DNA of 64,000 nucleotides from Paulownia fortunei. Taxonomy: Eukaryota; Streptophyta; Magnoliopsida; Lamiales; Paulowniaceae. The notes under the pieces were generated by a model, which had not been told where the DNA came from, did not search any database, and worked only from the letters and a program-made list of their open reading frames with translations. This document shows positions 1-12,286 of this stretch, piece after piece (positions within the stretch are counted from its first letter, which is position 1; each line of letters starts with the position of its first letter). The position numbers and the translations under genes were made by a program. Location of the stretch: contig CM033108.1 in NCBI GenBank assembly GCA_019321725.1, positions 17,373,799-17,437,798 of the forward strand, read 5' to 3'.

Positions 1-371
1 TTCATTGCAGGTTAGTTCTAAAGTATGACAGTCCCTTTTAAGTGTTAAGTAGAGTAGGTAATATGGCTTACCGATTGAAGCTGCCAGATATGCTTAAGAT
101 TTATCCAACATTTCATATAAGTTTTCTAAAAAAGTATAATGAAGATATTGCGGATGTATCAAGAAAATTAGTAGGGCGTGCCTTCATGTATTCTGACAGG
201 AACTTGATAAGGAGGTTTTATAGAATTCTTCATCACTGGACTGTGAGACAAAGTAAGAAAAATCAAAGAAAAGGTGATTTAGTCATTAGAAGAGTGAGTC
301 CGGGCACTAATGCTGCATGTGAACACAATGTCATATTATCATTATTTGAAAATAAAATTACTGAGTATTAG
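1..371 (+). pseudogene. Chromovirus (Ty3/gypsy) pol C-terminus with chromodomain remnant
   Basis: This is the last part of a Ty3/gypsy polyprotein: the end of integrase followed by a chromodomain that would target integration to chromatin. Near residue 5 of the 42-371 reading frame, RVGNMAYRLKLP and FHISFLKKY match the conserved end of the GPY/F module (typically RVGxVAYRLxLP ... FHVSxLKKY). Further on, VRQSKKNQRK, a decayed LV(K)W-like stretch and a final FENKITEY fit a chromodomain ending in the usual W-x-F-E-x-x-I-x-x-Y pattern. Expected tryptophans are missing. The frame has no ATG at the expected place because the protein begins outside the window, and bases 1-41 carry stops. The orientation and the chromodomain assign it to chromoviruses; the exact lineage is unclear. 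Confidence 0.8.
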
Positions 372-1386
372 ATGGCTAAGGGGATACTCCACGTCTAATG
401 AAAACATTGGATTTTTGGGTGGAAGAGGTTTCATTAGGTGCCCTAACATGATAGGCTTATGTGTAAGCGAGTGACTAGTGCAGCAAGGTGGAACACCAAA
501 CTTTGGCTAACTCTTGGTGCCATGACACTGGCTACTTGTAGCACATAACATATTGAATGGCATTTTGGCAACTTACAGGTTTTGTGTGTGTTGGGGCAAT
601 GCTAAGTTGTGGCTTAGTGATACATCGGGTGATGGTAGGTAGTGCACAATGGGTGTGGACGTACAATAGGGTGTTAACACCAGATAGACATTAGGTGGTC
701 CCAAATACGATTTGAGTTATGACCATGAAATGAAATTATACATTACAATGATCATGTAGGAACAAATGGCGGCTTGATCAGATACCTAAAACTTGAGATA
801 AGGTAGTTGTGCTTTCTTAACTTTTCAATGTTTACTGTTGTATTTAGGAAAAAACATTTTTAAACCTATTATAGGGGAAAGGGTCCTTAGAAGCCCTTCC
901 CGCCTGGCGGCCCTAGGTCCCAACCATGGCAAGACTTGGTATTGGTAATGCAGCTCAGCATGCACAGGCAGGCCGTGCTACACACAATGTATGGGCTTTA
1001 TATAGTTGGCCTATGCTTATCGTACAATAGCTGGGACATTCCGGCACATGTAGGTGAGTTGTTAGGCTGTGTAGATGGTGCTACCATTGGCTAAGTGTTG
1101 CGCGCAAGCTACTAGGCCTTGGACACAAGTGTGTGGGATTACCCGATGTTGGGTTGGTGATGTTCTGGACATTATAATAGGTTGTAGGAAACCTGGACCT
1201 GCCATATATAGTAACATGCAGAATATGCGCACACGGGCTGGTGGGCACATTAATGCACGCACACGCCAAGAAGATGGTTACCTGATGTTTGGACATGCAG
1301 ATGGTTGAAACATTATGATGATTCTAAGGCATGTCAGGTACTTGGGCAATTTTACTCTTTGAAAACCACTTGGCACATGGCACACT
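372..1386. other. Unassigned sequence, possibly 3' UTR/LTR of the chromovirus
   Basis: This stretch follows the chromovirus stop codon and is less AT-rich than most of the window, with many tggcac and catg words. It resembles retrotransposon LTR composition, but I could not identify LTR ends, a TATA box or a second copy. Short overlapping open frames at 1062-1308 are antiparallel to each other and have no recognisable domain. The same kind of sequence resumes at 22356, on the far side of the nested copia block, so 372-1386 and 22356 to about 22750 were probably contiguous once. Confidence 0.3.
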
Positions 1387-2615
1387 TGTTGTGTTCGCGA
1401 TTTGGGAAATGTATACGCAACAGAATTTAATTTTTTTCAAAAAAAAAATATTACATCACATGTAAGTAAAAACAAATCTTGGAACTCTTTCATAATTACT
1501 CAATTGTGCTTTTTTTCTGATACTTATACCAAGAAGGTTTCAAAACCATTACCTTGATTTGCACTACGACTAATGAAGATAAAAGAAATGATTCAAATGT
1601 TTTTCTTTCCATTTACTCTTTGCAAATCTTGAATCTATTCATGAACTGCTTTTGCAAATTTGATTTCAAACACCCGTGTTGGAGACAGTTCGCTTATAGT
1701 CCCAAGTGTTACCACTCTAAAAATAAGTTTTCATGCTTTAGAACAAGAACAACAAGTGTTGTAGGTGTTTGTTTTAATTCCATGTTTTAATTTTGCAGCC
1801 AAGAATGCTGCAAAAATGTCCAAAAAAGCGGAGAAATCTTACTCTAATTTTCGGCTAGAAGATATAAATATCCTCTCCAAATTCTATCTTTATGGAATCC
1901 TTTTCTTATCCAACTTCCTTGGGTTTACACCTAGTGATTACACATGGTAAGTCTTCTTGTCATACAAAAATACTTATTCTTATTTAACTCTCTTTTTGTT
2001 CACACCTAGTGTTTACACAAGGTAAGTCTCTTTATCATATAAGGCTACGTCATCCCTACAAGATAGTCTTCCAATGTAAGTAAAAGACTTCAACCTTAAC
2101 TTAATTAAGAGTTAAATCTCTATTTACTTCCTAATGGGCTTCCTACCAATTAGCTTAATTCATCTTATGAATTAAATAGACCCACTATAATTAATTGTCT
2201 TGATCAATTAATTATTTGTTCCAACATGGGCTACCAAATTCAATTAGGTTAATTAAATAATTAATTAAATTAATTTATCACTTAAATTAATTGGGCCCTA
2301 TTTAATTAATTACATTAATTAAATTAATCCAACCCTTCTTAAGCAAGAAATGGACTTGTCTAAGTTTATGTATGACCCTTTAGGTTCACTCAAAACTAGT
2401 TATGGACTCACAACTCCTGTGACTTAGTTGAATAATTAATTATTTTAATTAATTAATCCAATTAATTAATTCTCTTGGAATCAACTCATTAATTCCAAGA
2501 ACTCACAAGTCATGGGAAGCACCTAGGAGTGCATCATGACTCCTAATCTTAGGTGAAGGTGCGAACCTATTCCAAATATGAATACTAAGCAAGTACAGTC
2601 CTTTTGTCATCTAAT
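1387..2615 (-). repeat. Copia solo LTR, left part (outermost layer of the nest)
   Basis: This is a minus-oriented LTR of the copia family that recurs at 15953, 18854, 42896 and 50489. It starts with TGTTGTGTTCGCG, matching the terminus TGTTGGGTTCGCG of the LTR at 18854. At 2340-2615 it aligns with 19900-20180 (shared words include atgaccctttaggttcac and cttggaatcaactc). It breaks at 2615 in the middle of the word gtcatctaat, and the continuation cccccgattgaacc is found at 21680. The five bases before it, acact (1382-1386), match acgct after its right end (22356-22360) at 4 of 5 positions, as expected for a decayed target-site duplication. Confidence 0.75.
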
Positions 2616-4806
2616 TGTTAGAGTAGTGCCCAACAAGCCAATTAGTGGTGGGCTTTTATACTCCTGTAAAAATAGTCTTATTCAAAATATTTAAATAAAT
2701 AAAAGGTATTTCCTTATCTTTAATTATTTATATCAATTAGATAAAGTCCCTAGATTATTTTTAGCTATAGGGCTGGTCACGCATAAGATGGTGATCATGG
2801 AATATGCTTCTATGGCTTTGATCTTAAACATATTCCAAGTTGTGGGTTCATCCAAATGGGACATCGATAAGTCTAATAGACTCACACATACTATACATAC
2901 TAGAAAAGAGAATGTCTCATTCCATAGACATTAGCGTAAGGACACTAGTACATGTTGTGGGTGCTTGTTAGGGAAAGAGTACACTAAATGACCTACTGGA
3001 AATTCTCATTTGAAAAGCATTGTTTGTCAAAAGAAAATTTTCTAGTTACGATAGTCCATTAATTAGTCATTTGACTTGAGGCACCATGGCTGCCTTGTGC
3101 ACGACATCATATACTTTGATGTATTTCTAGTTGCATGACAATTATAAGGGGCTTATGTTGGGTGTATGATCCTTATGTATGGAGGTCAATGAGTAGTCAA
3201 TAAATGATCCATTACCTATTTGGTAGAATAGGAGAATCACCTATGTTTTCATAGTCCTTGATCCTAAAAACTTTGGTTGAGGCAGGATGAATACTAGATG
3301 TAGGGTTTCATAGTGATTCATCAAATGATCAATGTGACTTGAAATGAAATCATAATTACGAAGTCAAAATAGGGTTTTGACTAATAATCTATTCCATAGA
3401 CTTAATCGGGAGATTAGTTGACAGAGAGACCGTATTTGTATGGTACCATAATAGAAAATATTCACTTGCTATTCACCTGAGATTAAGTAGTCGATATGCA
3501 CTGCTAGGTGCTTCTCTTGATTTGTGAGGTTCTTGGAATTAAGGAGTTAATTTCAAGTTAATTAATTAATTAGATTAATTAATTGAAGCATTAAATTTAA
3601 TCAAAAGTTGCAAAGGTTGCAAACTCGTTGCTAGCTTAACTGTGAACCTAATGGGTCACACACAAATTGAGATTATCCATTTCTATATCTATTTTTGTAA
3701 TCCAAATGTTGGATTAAGTTGATTAATGGAGATTAATCAACTTGAGATAGAATTAATTAAATAGTCAAATTAATTCATTCAATTAAATAATATGATTGTT
3801 TATATGAACTTAAAAATAATTAGGGGCTCTTGAGAGTGAATTAAACAATTGATGGAGATCAATTATATTAGCTTGGCCTAAAATTAATTTAACCAATTAA
3901 AATAATAGAATTATTTTAATTGTGCCTAATATGATTTGGTGTCCCACGATGGAACCAACTAATTAATTGATTGAATTAATTAATTATATTGGGCTTTTAA
4001 ATTAATTGATGGAGATCAATTAACTAGGTTTAATAAATTAATTAGAGTTCAAGCCCATAGGGTTAGAGGCCCAATAGAATTTTTTAATTGTTAGAATTAA
4101 AGAGTCTTAATAAAGATGGAAAGAATTTTTCTTGAAGCGAAAGAAATACGATATAAGGAAGAGAAGGTTTCCTAATTAGGGTAAGAGTTGGAGACCTAAT
4201 GGGATTAGGTCAAGACTACATTGTGTATATAAATACATAATCTAGGGGCCAAAAACTACAAGTAGGAGAGCTAGAATTTTCGCCCCCTCTCATCTTCTCC
4301 TTCTCGCTTTTTTGTGTGTTTCATTTTCTTACTTTAAGAAAAATTACTCCATCACAAGTCCATCTCTTTTTTATTAAAAGGTTAATTCTTCCATCATTTT
4401 TTGATTCAAGAATTAATCTTCACTCTCAAATGGATGTAGAAATAAGAAATTCAAATTCACTAGCAAGAATTTGAAGCTTGTAGATCTGCTAAAAAATGTG
4501 AGTACCATTAGAGGGACTACACTTGGAATCCTTGGTGAACATTTTAAGAGGCCATCAAAATTGTTAAAGATGAGCTTGAGGAATCTAAATTCCTTCTTAC
4601 CCTTCATCAACTAGATTACTTGAAAGGTATAATCGCGAAACTTTAGTTTTTTAAGTTTATTAAACAAGAAATCAGAAACGCAAACCGAAAATCGCATCAA
4701 ATCTAGGAAATGCATATATTACATATTATGTATGATTTTATTTCAATTGTTGAAAAATTTTAAATTTCAATTGTGCTTGTAATCTTGTAAATACGCAAAC
4801 CCATTA
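2616..4806 (+). repeat. 5' LTR of copia element C1
   Basis: This LTR of about 2.19 kb starts TGTTAGAGTAG directly after the ctaat target-site duplication and ends ...GCAAACCCATTA, a decayed form of the family terminus GAACCCAACA. The primer-binding site follows one base later. It is full of TTAATTAA-type AT-rich runs, especially at 2200-2460 (in the neighbouring LTR) and 3540-4060. Matching segments in other LTRs of the family include the word gaggcaccatgg (here near 3077; also near 18018). Confidence 0.8.
4226..4235 (+). promoter_or_regulatory. TATA box of copia LTR promoter
   Basis: The word tatataaata lies about 1.6 kb into the 5' LTR. The same word occurs at 21039-21048 in the 3' LTR within an identical context (ttgtgtatataaatacataat). 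The position implies a U3 of about 1.6 kb and a transcription start roughly 30 bases downstream. Conservation between the two LTRs supports the call; activity is not shown. Confidence 0.6.
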
Positions 4807-4807
4807 G

Positions 4808-4819
4808 TGGTATCAGAGC
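4808..4819 (+). other. Primer-binding site (tRNA-iMet type) of copia element C1
   Basis: TGGTATCAGAGC is the standard plant retrotransposon primer-binding site, complementary to the 3' end of initiator methionine tRNA. It sits one base after the LTR end, which fixes the 5' LTR and the plus orientation of the element. Confidence 0.9.
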
Positions 4820-5694
4820 CTAGGCTTATGTATTTTGATTGTTTTGTAATATTTTATATATGCATCGTTCATATGATGAAAAATATATTTAATTGCATTT
4901 TTGTTTGGGAATTATAATTCTGGAATTTTTTTCATGTTAAAGTGTTAAATTACATGACATAAAAATGAAACAAATAAAAAAATTTGGAATGGATGCGTCG
5001 TGACGCCGCGGTGCCTGACGTGTAATTTTGATGGGCAGCAGATCGTCTACTACCCGTTTTTATGTCACATGCAGAAAATTCAATTTTTTGACTTTTAGAC
5101 CATTTATTTTCTATGTATATTTTTATACTTTGGGTTTTTGATTAAAATAAGGCCTACGAGTCTCGCCTTTTCTCTATTTTTAACTCTGAATATAAATTCT
5201 AGCTCCCTCCATTATTCCTCCGCTTAGAAGAAATTTCAAGGTTTCTTGATCAGTTAAACAATTGTGATGACAGTAGTATTAGGATGGTGAGTTCTTCTTT
5301 TACTTTTGATTGACAAGAAGAAGGAGCAAGATGGATAAAATCAAGGATTCAAGGCCCATAAATGTATGGGTGATACATTCATGTAATAGATATCATTTAT
5401 TATCTTTTTGATTAATTACCCTTAGATTGATCTTAAGATCTACTTTGACTTAAGTGGATTGCATAGGAATAGTTTCTTGATCATTCCATTATGTATGTAT
5501 TATAGATGTATGCATAAGTTTATTTAATGTTTTTCTTTGATTATGCTTGCAATCTTAGGATAGTGTAACATTAAATAAACAACACAAAATAAAATGGTAT
5601 TGGAAAAGTTGAAACCCTCACTTAGAAATTTTCTAAGTTTAGGAGTTTATTAATTCTATATCAAGTGTTAATGGACAATATTAGGCGGGGCCCA
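4820..5694 (+). other. Leader (5' UTR) of copia element C1, first part
   Basis: This is non-coding leader between the primer-binding site and gag. Bases 5230-5690 align with 46840-47245, the leader of another family member (shared features include tggattgcataggaatag and ttaggcgggg/ttaggcaagg just before the word gccca). The leader is interrupted at 5694 by a gypsy solo LTR and resumes at 11751. Confidence 0.65.
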
Positions 5695-6116
5695 TGTGAT
5701 ACCCGAATCTCTCACTACTCACCTGGACCAAATATAATTCATGCATTACATGTTAATTGCGTGCTATTTGCATTGTTATTGACACCATATAATTTATTTT
5801 ATTTTGTAGGACATTCTTAATCATTAAACTTAATTTTGAAACCCCTTCAAAGTATTGATTATCGAATTCCCTAACCTAAATGGTCAATTCTACATTGGGA
5901 TAAGAAGAAATTCGATATCAATATGATGAATATTACTAGGTTACATATTGTAATTTTTAGAAGTGTAAAAAGTGTCACTAGTAAGTTTATATGGTTTAAT
6001 TTGATTTGATCAAGTTGTTTCAAAAGTATATATTTGTAAATTAACATACTTCAGATATTGCATATAATATAATATGATTTAAATGTCATATTACAAGGTC
6101 AATATATGCATATGAT

Positions 6117-9100
6117 TAGAGCTGACCACGGTTCAGGAATCGCCGGTTACAGTTCAGAACCGTCGGTTCCACGGTTTAAGAAAATTTCAATCCTTAACCT
6201 TAACCGTCAAAGTCAGTTACGGTCTGGGTTTCGAAATCGTCGGGCCAGTTTCGGTTACGGTTCTGGTTAACTGCCGTTCCGGTTCTGATTCCAACCCTTG
6301 AATTTTTTTTTTATTTTTTTACCTATATTTTGAAAATTTATAACTTTTTAACTAACTATTAATTTTATAAAATTGTAACTTTTGTAAAACAAAAACAAGG
6401 GTTTGAAATTTTAAACCATATATTTGAATGAAAATTTTTGAACTTAAATTAAAAAAATATATTATTAATTTTTTAATTTAATGAATGTTTAACTTAAATT
6501 TGAAAAAAAAATATTATCTAAAATTTAAAGTATCAAATATTCTAATTATAATAAATATATAAAAAAAAGATATTCAACTTGAAATCTTAAAGTTTAAACT
6601 TAAATTTCAATAAAAAAAATTTGCACTTAAATTTTAAAAAAATATCCACAAAAATTTAAATTATATAATTAAAAACTATTTTAAAAATAAAAATGAGCTT
6701 GAACTTAAATTTAACTTGCCTACGTATCCTCTTAGGGTATAGAGGAATCAAAACTCACGTAGTTCTTTTACTTTTAACCCTTCTTACCTTTGGGAGTGGC
6801 GTGGCTCAATCATTCCCACCCATTCCCGTTGTTGTTCCATCTGTGTCCTTCTCTTGACCTTTCTCTGAATCCGGCTGATCTTGTTTTCGTACTGAGGCCT
6901 TGATCCAATCATCAAGACATGCTTGGACTTCTAAATTCTCGGGAGACAACATTGAGCGTTTCTCACTCAATATATTGCCTCTGCACTGAAAACTTGTTCA
7001 ACTGCAATGGTTGAAGTAGGTGAAGCAAGTATGTCCTTCGCTATCATGGACAAAATTGGATACGTTGGCTTCTTTTGCGACCGCCATCGTAAAATATCGA
7101 ACTCTTCATCGTCATCTGTCTCATTAAACTCAAATGAAATATTAAAATAACTCTCAAGTTTTTGGCTAGAACTTGAGAATCCTCGAGGATGTTTAGTTCA
7201 TTCCCTAAGTAAAAGTTTTGCTGCCGTAAGTTTAAAACCACTACTACTACTAGTTTTGTGTATATCAACTTGAGTTGATTGTCGACCATATTTGGAACTG
7301 TATTCATTATAAAATTCATTTAAAAGTGTTCTAATTTTAAATATAATATTATTAATATCTATAGTATAATCATTTTCATTACGTGTTAAAGTATTGTAAT
7401 AAATTAATAACAAGTCTTGTAAACCATCTAATTTAAGTTAGGATAAAAAACAACAGCAATTAAATTAATATCTGGAATTTCATAAAAATATTTTTCCCAT
7501 TTCAACTGCATTGATAGAGCACAATTTACTAAATTTTCATCTTGGAAGTTAATATTTTCATGTAAAACTGATGCAATATTACAACAATTTAATAATACTA
7601 AATGAGAAGTTGGGGAATAAACACTAGATAATTGTAAAGTAGCATCATTAAATATTTTTAAAATATTACAAATTTTTTCACATACTGTCCAATTATGTGG
7701 ATATAAATGAAAAGGAGTAGAAATAATTTGTACAAAAAATTGACATAATAAATCTTTATAGTCGATAGATTCTTCTAATAATCTATATGTTGAATTCCAA
7801 CGAGTTGGAACATCCCGTGGAAATTTTTTAGGCCTCACATCGTTAGCCATACAAAATTTAAACCATTGTTTATTAATATGTGGATGTGTCCATAAATAAG
7901 AAAATGCTTGTCTAATTGGTTTAAGTTGATTATCTAAAACTTTTAAGCCATGTTGTACACATAAATTTAAAATATGACATATACATCTAATATGAAAAAA
8001 ATTACCACCAATTGATGGTTCATATACAACTTTAAAATCACCAATACTAGCATTATTAGCTGCAACATTGTCAAATGATATTGAAAAAATTTTATTAACT
8101 AAATTATATTCTTCTAATATTAAAAATATAATTTGTGAAATATTTGCCGCTGTGTGTGGACTATCAAAAACTCTAAATGTAAGTAATCTTTTTTGAAGTG
8201 TCCAAGAATCATCAATCCAATGACATGTAATACCCATATATGAATGTATTTGCCAATGATCACTCCAAATATCACTACATAAAGAAATTTTATTATTTAA
8301 TAATTCTTTTAACTCTTTTTTAGATTTATTATATAATTTTTTTACATAGCGTGTTAGTGTTGTTCGTGGAACACCTTTAGCTGCCGGATTATATGTTGTT
8401 TGAATTAATTCATTAAAAAAAAATTATTTGCAAAACTAAAACTAAGATGTTCAACAGAAATAAATCTAGCTAAATTTTCTCTACATCTAACATCATTATA
8501 TTTAAATAAAGAAAGATCATTACCTCCACCGGCGCCGGAAGATGCGAATGATGGCATTTGAGTTTGGGTACGATCAATGCCAAATTTTACTGGATGCTTC
8601 TTCTCCACATGTCTTTTCAAGGATCCATAATCGCCTCTGGATTGAAATTTGTAAGATTGCGAATAATATTTACACTTTGCTCGCATCTCTCCATTTGGAA
8701 GTGTCATTTTATCAAAATGTTTAGTAAAAATAGAAGATTTGAGAGATGGAATAGATCAAGTGTGAGCATCACTCATTGTTTCTTGAGTAGTATATAAGTG
8801 AGTTTGCTCTTCATCACTTAACTCAACTTCACAATCGATGTTGAACCTTGGTTGCTTGTCGTTGCGGGCATCTTTTCCTTACCTCTATTGCTTGAACCGG
8901 CCATTTTTTGATAAATGATAAAAATTTTGTATATAGAATTGAATAATAAATAATTAAAGATGAAATAAATAAAATATGAAAAAAAATTAATGAAAGAATT
9001 AAAATAATATAGAATTGAGAATGAATAATTAAGAGTGAAGATTAGAGAATTGAGAATTAGATAATTGAGAGTTGAGAGTTGAAGTGTGGAAAAAATGAAG

Positions 9101-9481
9101 AATTGATGGGTATTTATAGAAGAAATTTTAAAAAAAAATTAAAAAAAGTCAAACGGTCAAATTTTGACCGTTTAACTTTGGTGGCAACGGTAAAAAATTT
9201 AACCGTTGCCACAAGAGAGCCGTTGTCATTTTGATTTTTTTTTTTTTTTCTTGAACCGCCGAGCTGACCCGGCGGTTCACGGGTCCGAATTTTTTGACCC
9301 GTAACCGGCCCATGATTATGGGTTCGTGGGTCAGACCCGTGGTCAACGAGTTTTGACCGTGGTCAATTCAGACCCGTAACCGGCCCGTGAATTCATAGAC
9401 CGGTTACGGGTCGCGGGTCAGACCCATGGTCACGAGCCAGCCACGGGCAGGGTCCGATTTGGACCGGCCTGGTTAGGTCTG
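6117..9481 (-). mobile_element. hAT DNA transposon (non-intact, ends preserved)
   Basis: The element spans 3365 bp. Left end TAGAGCTGACCA and right end (reverse complement) CAGACCTAACCA form imperfect terminal inverted repeats. They are flanked by 8-bp duplications catatgat (6109-6116) and catataat (9482-9489), with 7 of 8 matching; 8 bp is the hAT signature. Inside is a decayed minus-strand transposase (about 6750-8908). Both subterminal regions (6120-6300 and 9250-9480) are GC-rich and packed with ccggttac and gacccgtaaccggcccgtg-like words, probably former transposase-binding repeats. It inserted into the gypsy solo LTR. Confidence 0.85.
6750..8908 (-). pseudogene. hAT transposase with BED zinc finger, disrupted
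   Basis: The likely start is MAGSSNRGKEK at 8906. Domains in order on the minus strand are: a BED-type zinc finger (8707-8590) with KCKYYSQSY ... LKRHVEKKH, where the second zinc-binding Cys is Tyr; an RNase H-like catalytic core (8237-7428) with WIDDSWTLQKR, SFDNVAANNAS, CICHILNLCVQ and PTRWNSTY; and the C-terminal hAT dimerisation segment near 7060-6880, where FSAxGxILSEKRSMLSPE and LDDWIKA can be read across frames. Stops and frameshifts occur near 8820, 8400, 8240, 7425 and 7060. The family normally runs 600-700 residues as one protein, so this copy is dead but nearly full length. It resembles plant RICESLEEPER/DAYSLEEPER-like hATs. Confidence 0.85.
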
Positions 9482-11750
9482 CATATAATTTTAGAAATGC
9501 AAACAAGATAATCATTTAAGAATAGGATGCCAATCAATTTAGAGATCGAATGAACGATTAAGAAATTAGGATAGAATTTATTATTCGATCGTACAAAAAT
9601 TAAAATAGGTCATAAATAGATAAATCAATAATGAGAAACACTAGAATACAGTGATATAAGGTATGTGTAACATTAGATTTGAACTACCAGTTGACACCTC
9701 AAGCTTTGCCAACTCAAGCTACCACCTCAACCTTTCTTCATTTCTATCTTTGAACCATGACCAAAAACCATTTTATGAGCTATTTCACCTCCAAAACCTC
9801 CATATTAAACTTTATAAGCTGCTCCTAAGTGATTCCAAGTAAAGAAAAAAGTGAAGGAAGCAAAAGGAAGTAAGGAGGAGCAAGTAGAAGTTTAAATTTG
9901 GGCATAGGTGAGCTTAACTCATGTTTTTTATTTAAGTTCTTGAATTGTTTGATGGTTTATGATTTTTAAAGCTTCTAATATTATTTATAATTATGTTAGG
10001 ATATTATTTATGGCCTTATAATTCACAAAGGAGGGATTTTTACTTGCATAAATAAAAAAGGACAGAAATTGTATACTTGCTGGTTTTTGTTTTTAAAGCT
10101 TGATATATGTTTAATAACTTGATTAAAACCTATATATTTCACCATATATGTGTTTATATATGAGGTTAGGTGATGTATGTAAGTTTGGAGAGGTTATAAA
10201 TTGAAATATGGTTTGATATTTAAAGAGATACTCAAAACTATCATGATAGAACTTACAGTTTTTGTTTTGTGAAAATTTGGGCTGGTTTTGCTGAGGTAAA
10301 TTAGTGATTTTAGGAAATTACAAAATATGGTTACATTTCTATACATATTATCTAAGTTTGGTAAAAATTTGGGAGTGATTGAATATGCTTAAGGATGTCA
10401 AAGTTAGCATGAAACTAAATTAGATAACAGGAAAATATGAAAATATGAATCTGTCCCATTTGATAATGTAGCATATTTCAATCTAAACATGTTGCTATTG
10501 AGTTCTAGCAATTAGGTACATGCTATTAGAGTGATGATACTTCAATTACATAATGTTTACATGTATCTAAGATGAGAAATTAAGGTATTTAAGGGACTAT
10601 ATTGGGTTCTAGTTTGTGAAAGCTTGATTATTATCTAGATAGCTTGGTGTTTGAGGTGTTAGTATGAGATTTTGTGCTTTCAACTTACCAAAGTGGGAAC
10701 GGTGCTTGATGTTGGGTAATATTATAGGCTATTTTACATCTAAGGTTGGAGAGGAATACTAAATAAATCTAGACTAAGCCACTAACCAAGTGAAAGGTAA
10801 GTAAAGATTCATTTACAACTTCAATGTATAGACATAGTAAATATGTGATTTATATGCAATATCATAGATCATATGTGCATAGCAGAGGGCACGCACTACT
10901 GTTATTCATCTCCATTGAGTATAAATACATGGACATTGGCACGTTCATGCATCATATACGAACAATGTGATAAATCTTGTATTGCACGACATGATTATGA
11001 GAAAGGAAAATATTTTGCTGACCACTACTTGTGCACCAAAGCATGCATGGATTTGTATGGTTGTATGCCTGGATTTGCAGGTTCACGTGCATGAATTTGC
11101 ATGCTTATGAGTGTGCATGGATTTACATGCTTATATCATTATTGGCTATTGGATTATGGCGGTGTGTAGAGCTCTTTTCTGATGCATGGGTTAGTAGCAT
11201 TATCAGGGGCCCAAGAAAGAAATGATTTTGAGAGAAATATTTTGATGCATGAAATTACATTATGAGCATTGCATTTTGAGATGTCTGACTTAATATTGTG
11301 GATTATTCTTTGACATGCATAATATTTACTTGATGAGTATTAGCTCATATAGTTTATGCATTGTAGGTAAGCATGACGATACTTGAAGCATCTTTTGCTA
11401 GTTAGGCGTGGGAGTGTGTATATGGATGATGACCTATTGGGTTACTTTGTTGGCTTGTTATATTCTGAGTCTGTTGTATTATATTTTGAGACTGTATTGT
11501 ATTTCGCTTTCAAAAATTTACTATAAATATGTAAATATTGGGGTCATTATGGGTGTTGTGTTTTTATATAAACATTGATCTGCTATATATACAGGACATA
11601 TGTGAGGAAGTATTTTAAACAGGGTTGTACGTGTAAAAAGTGATTTATCCTTTCTTAAAGTGGTAAATAGAAAAAAAAATCACACATGCACATAAGTTCT
11701 ATCATGTCAAATTATACTTTATATATAGTTGTTGAGTAGTGGGTGTTATA

Positions 11751-12286
11751 GCCCAATCGTCCAAGCCTTCCATCAAAAGTAGCTGGCATGTAAAATGCTG
11801 TCGTACTTAGTCCATTAGCCACGAGTTGTGGGATGTGCAAGTGGAGGTAATAGTTGTGACCACTACTTGCATAGAGATGCCCGTAGGGTATTGGCCATGA
11901 GTTGTGTGACATACTTTAGTTGTCATATTCATATGGATGTTTGATTGGACATGCTTAACACTTAGTACCATATGGGCTCATAAAATTAAGGTGTATGAGA
12001 AGTAGTGAGGGAAAATAGTTTGAAGGTTGCATGGGATGTAATTGCTAATGTGTTAGCTAATTTTTTGTTTTATCATGTGGGCTCATAAAATTGGCATGTA
12101 TGATAAGACTAATTGGACCTCAAGGCCACTAGGAAATATGATTTCCCGAATATTCATCGTGTAGGTGATAGGATTCGAAGAAAATTATGGGAGATATTTA
12201 TAATTAAAGACTTTATTATAAATAATTAATCTATTGAATGTATGCTTATTTTTTGCCTCGTGGTTTGTAGATATCTGATTTACATT
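11751..12286 (+). other. Leader of copia element C1, second part
   Basis: This continues the leader after the solo LTR. It aligns with 47250-47773 (shared: gcccaatc, ggccacgagttgt, ttaattggact...aagcc/aaggccact). It contains a decayed internal repeat around the phrase atatgggctcataaaatt (near 11968 and 12080). No protein-coding potential is visible. Confidence 0.6.

Larger units (their letters stand above)
5695..11750 (+). repeat. Gypsy-type solo LTR (family F2), split by a hAT transposon
   Basis: The LTR starts TGTGATACCCGAA and ends GGGTGTTATA. It is flanked by perfect five-base duplications gccca at 5690-5694 and 11751-11755, and no internal region follows, so it is a solo LTR. Removing the hAT (6117-9481) and its 8-bp duplication leaves about 2.68 kb. 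The reverse complement of the same LTR is seen at 32623-39842, where the terminus reads TGTGATACCCGAACC on the minus strand (39842 downward). Matching words include the gcatgcatggatttg-type runs at 11040-11110. The superfamily is inferred from the TGTRATACCC terminus and the iMet-type PBS next to its relative at 34985. Confidence 0.8.

Noticed and set aside
1062..1308. Overlapping open frames on both strands
   Set aside because: They overlap antiparallel, have no domain, and lie in non-coding flank; open by chance in a less AT-rich stretch.
2100..2460. ttaattaa hairpins as microRNA precursors or CRISPR-like repeats
   Set aside because: They are irregular AT-rich runs with no spacer periodicity and belong to a repeated LTR family.
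4808..4819. tRNA-like word TGGTATCAGAGC as a tRNA gene
   Set aside because: Only the 3' complement of a tRNA is present, at LTR edges; these are primer-binding sites. I saw no tRNA, rRNA or snRNA gene in the window.
9149..9346. Minus-strand open frame in the hAT right end
   Set aside because: It lies in the repetitive subterminal region of the transposon, outside the transposase, and has low-complexity Lys runs.
10873..11225. Cys- and aromatic-rich small open frames
   Set aside because: They come from catgcatggatttg-type repeats inside the gypsy solo LTR; the same sequence inverted at 33100-33430 gives other frames.
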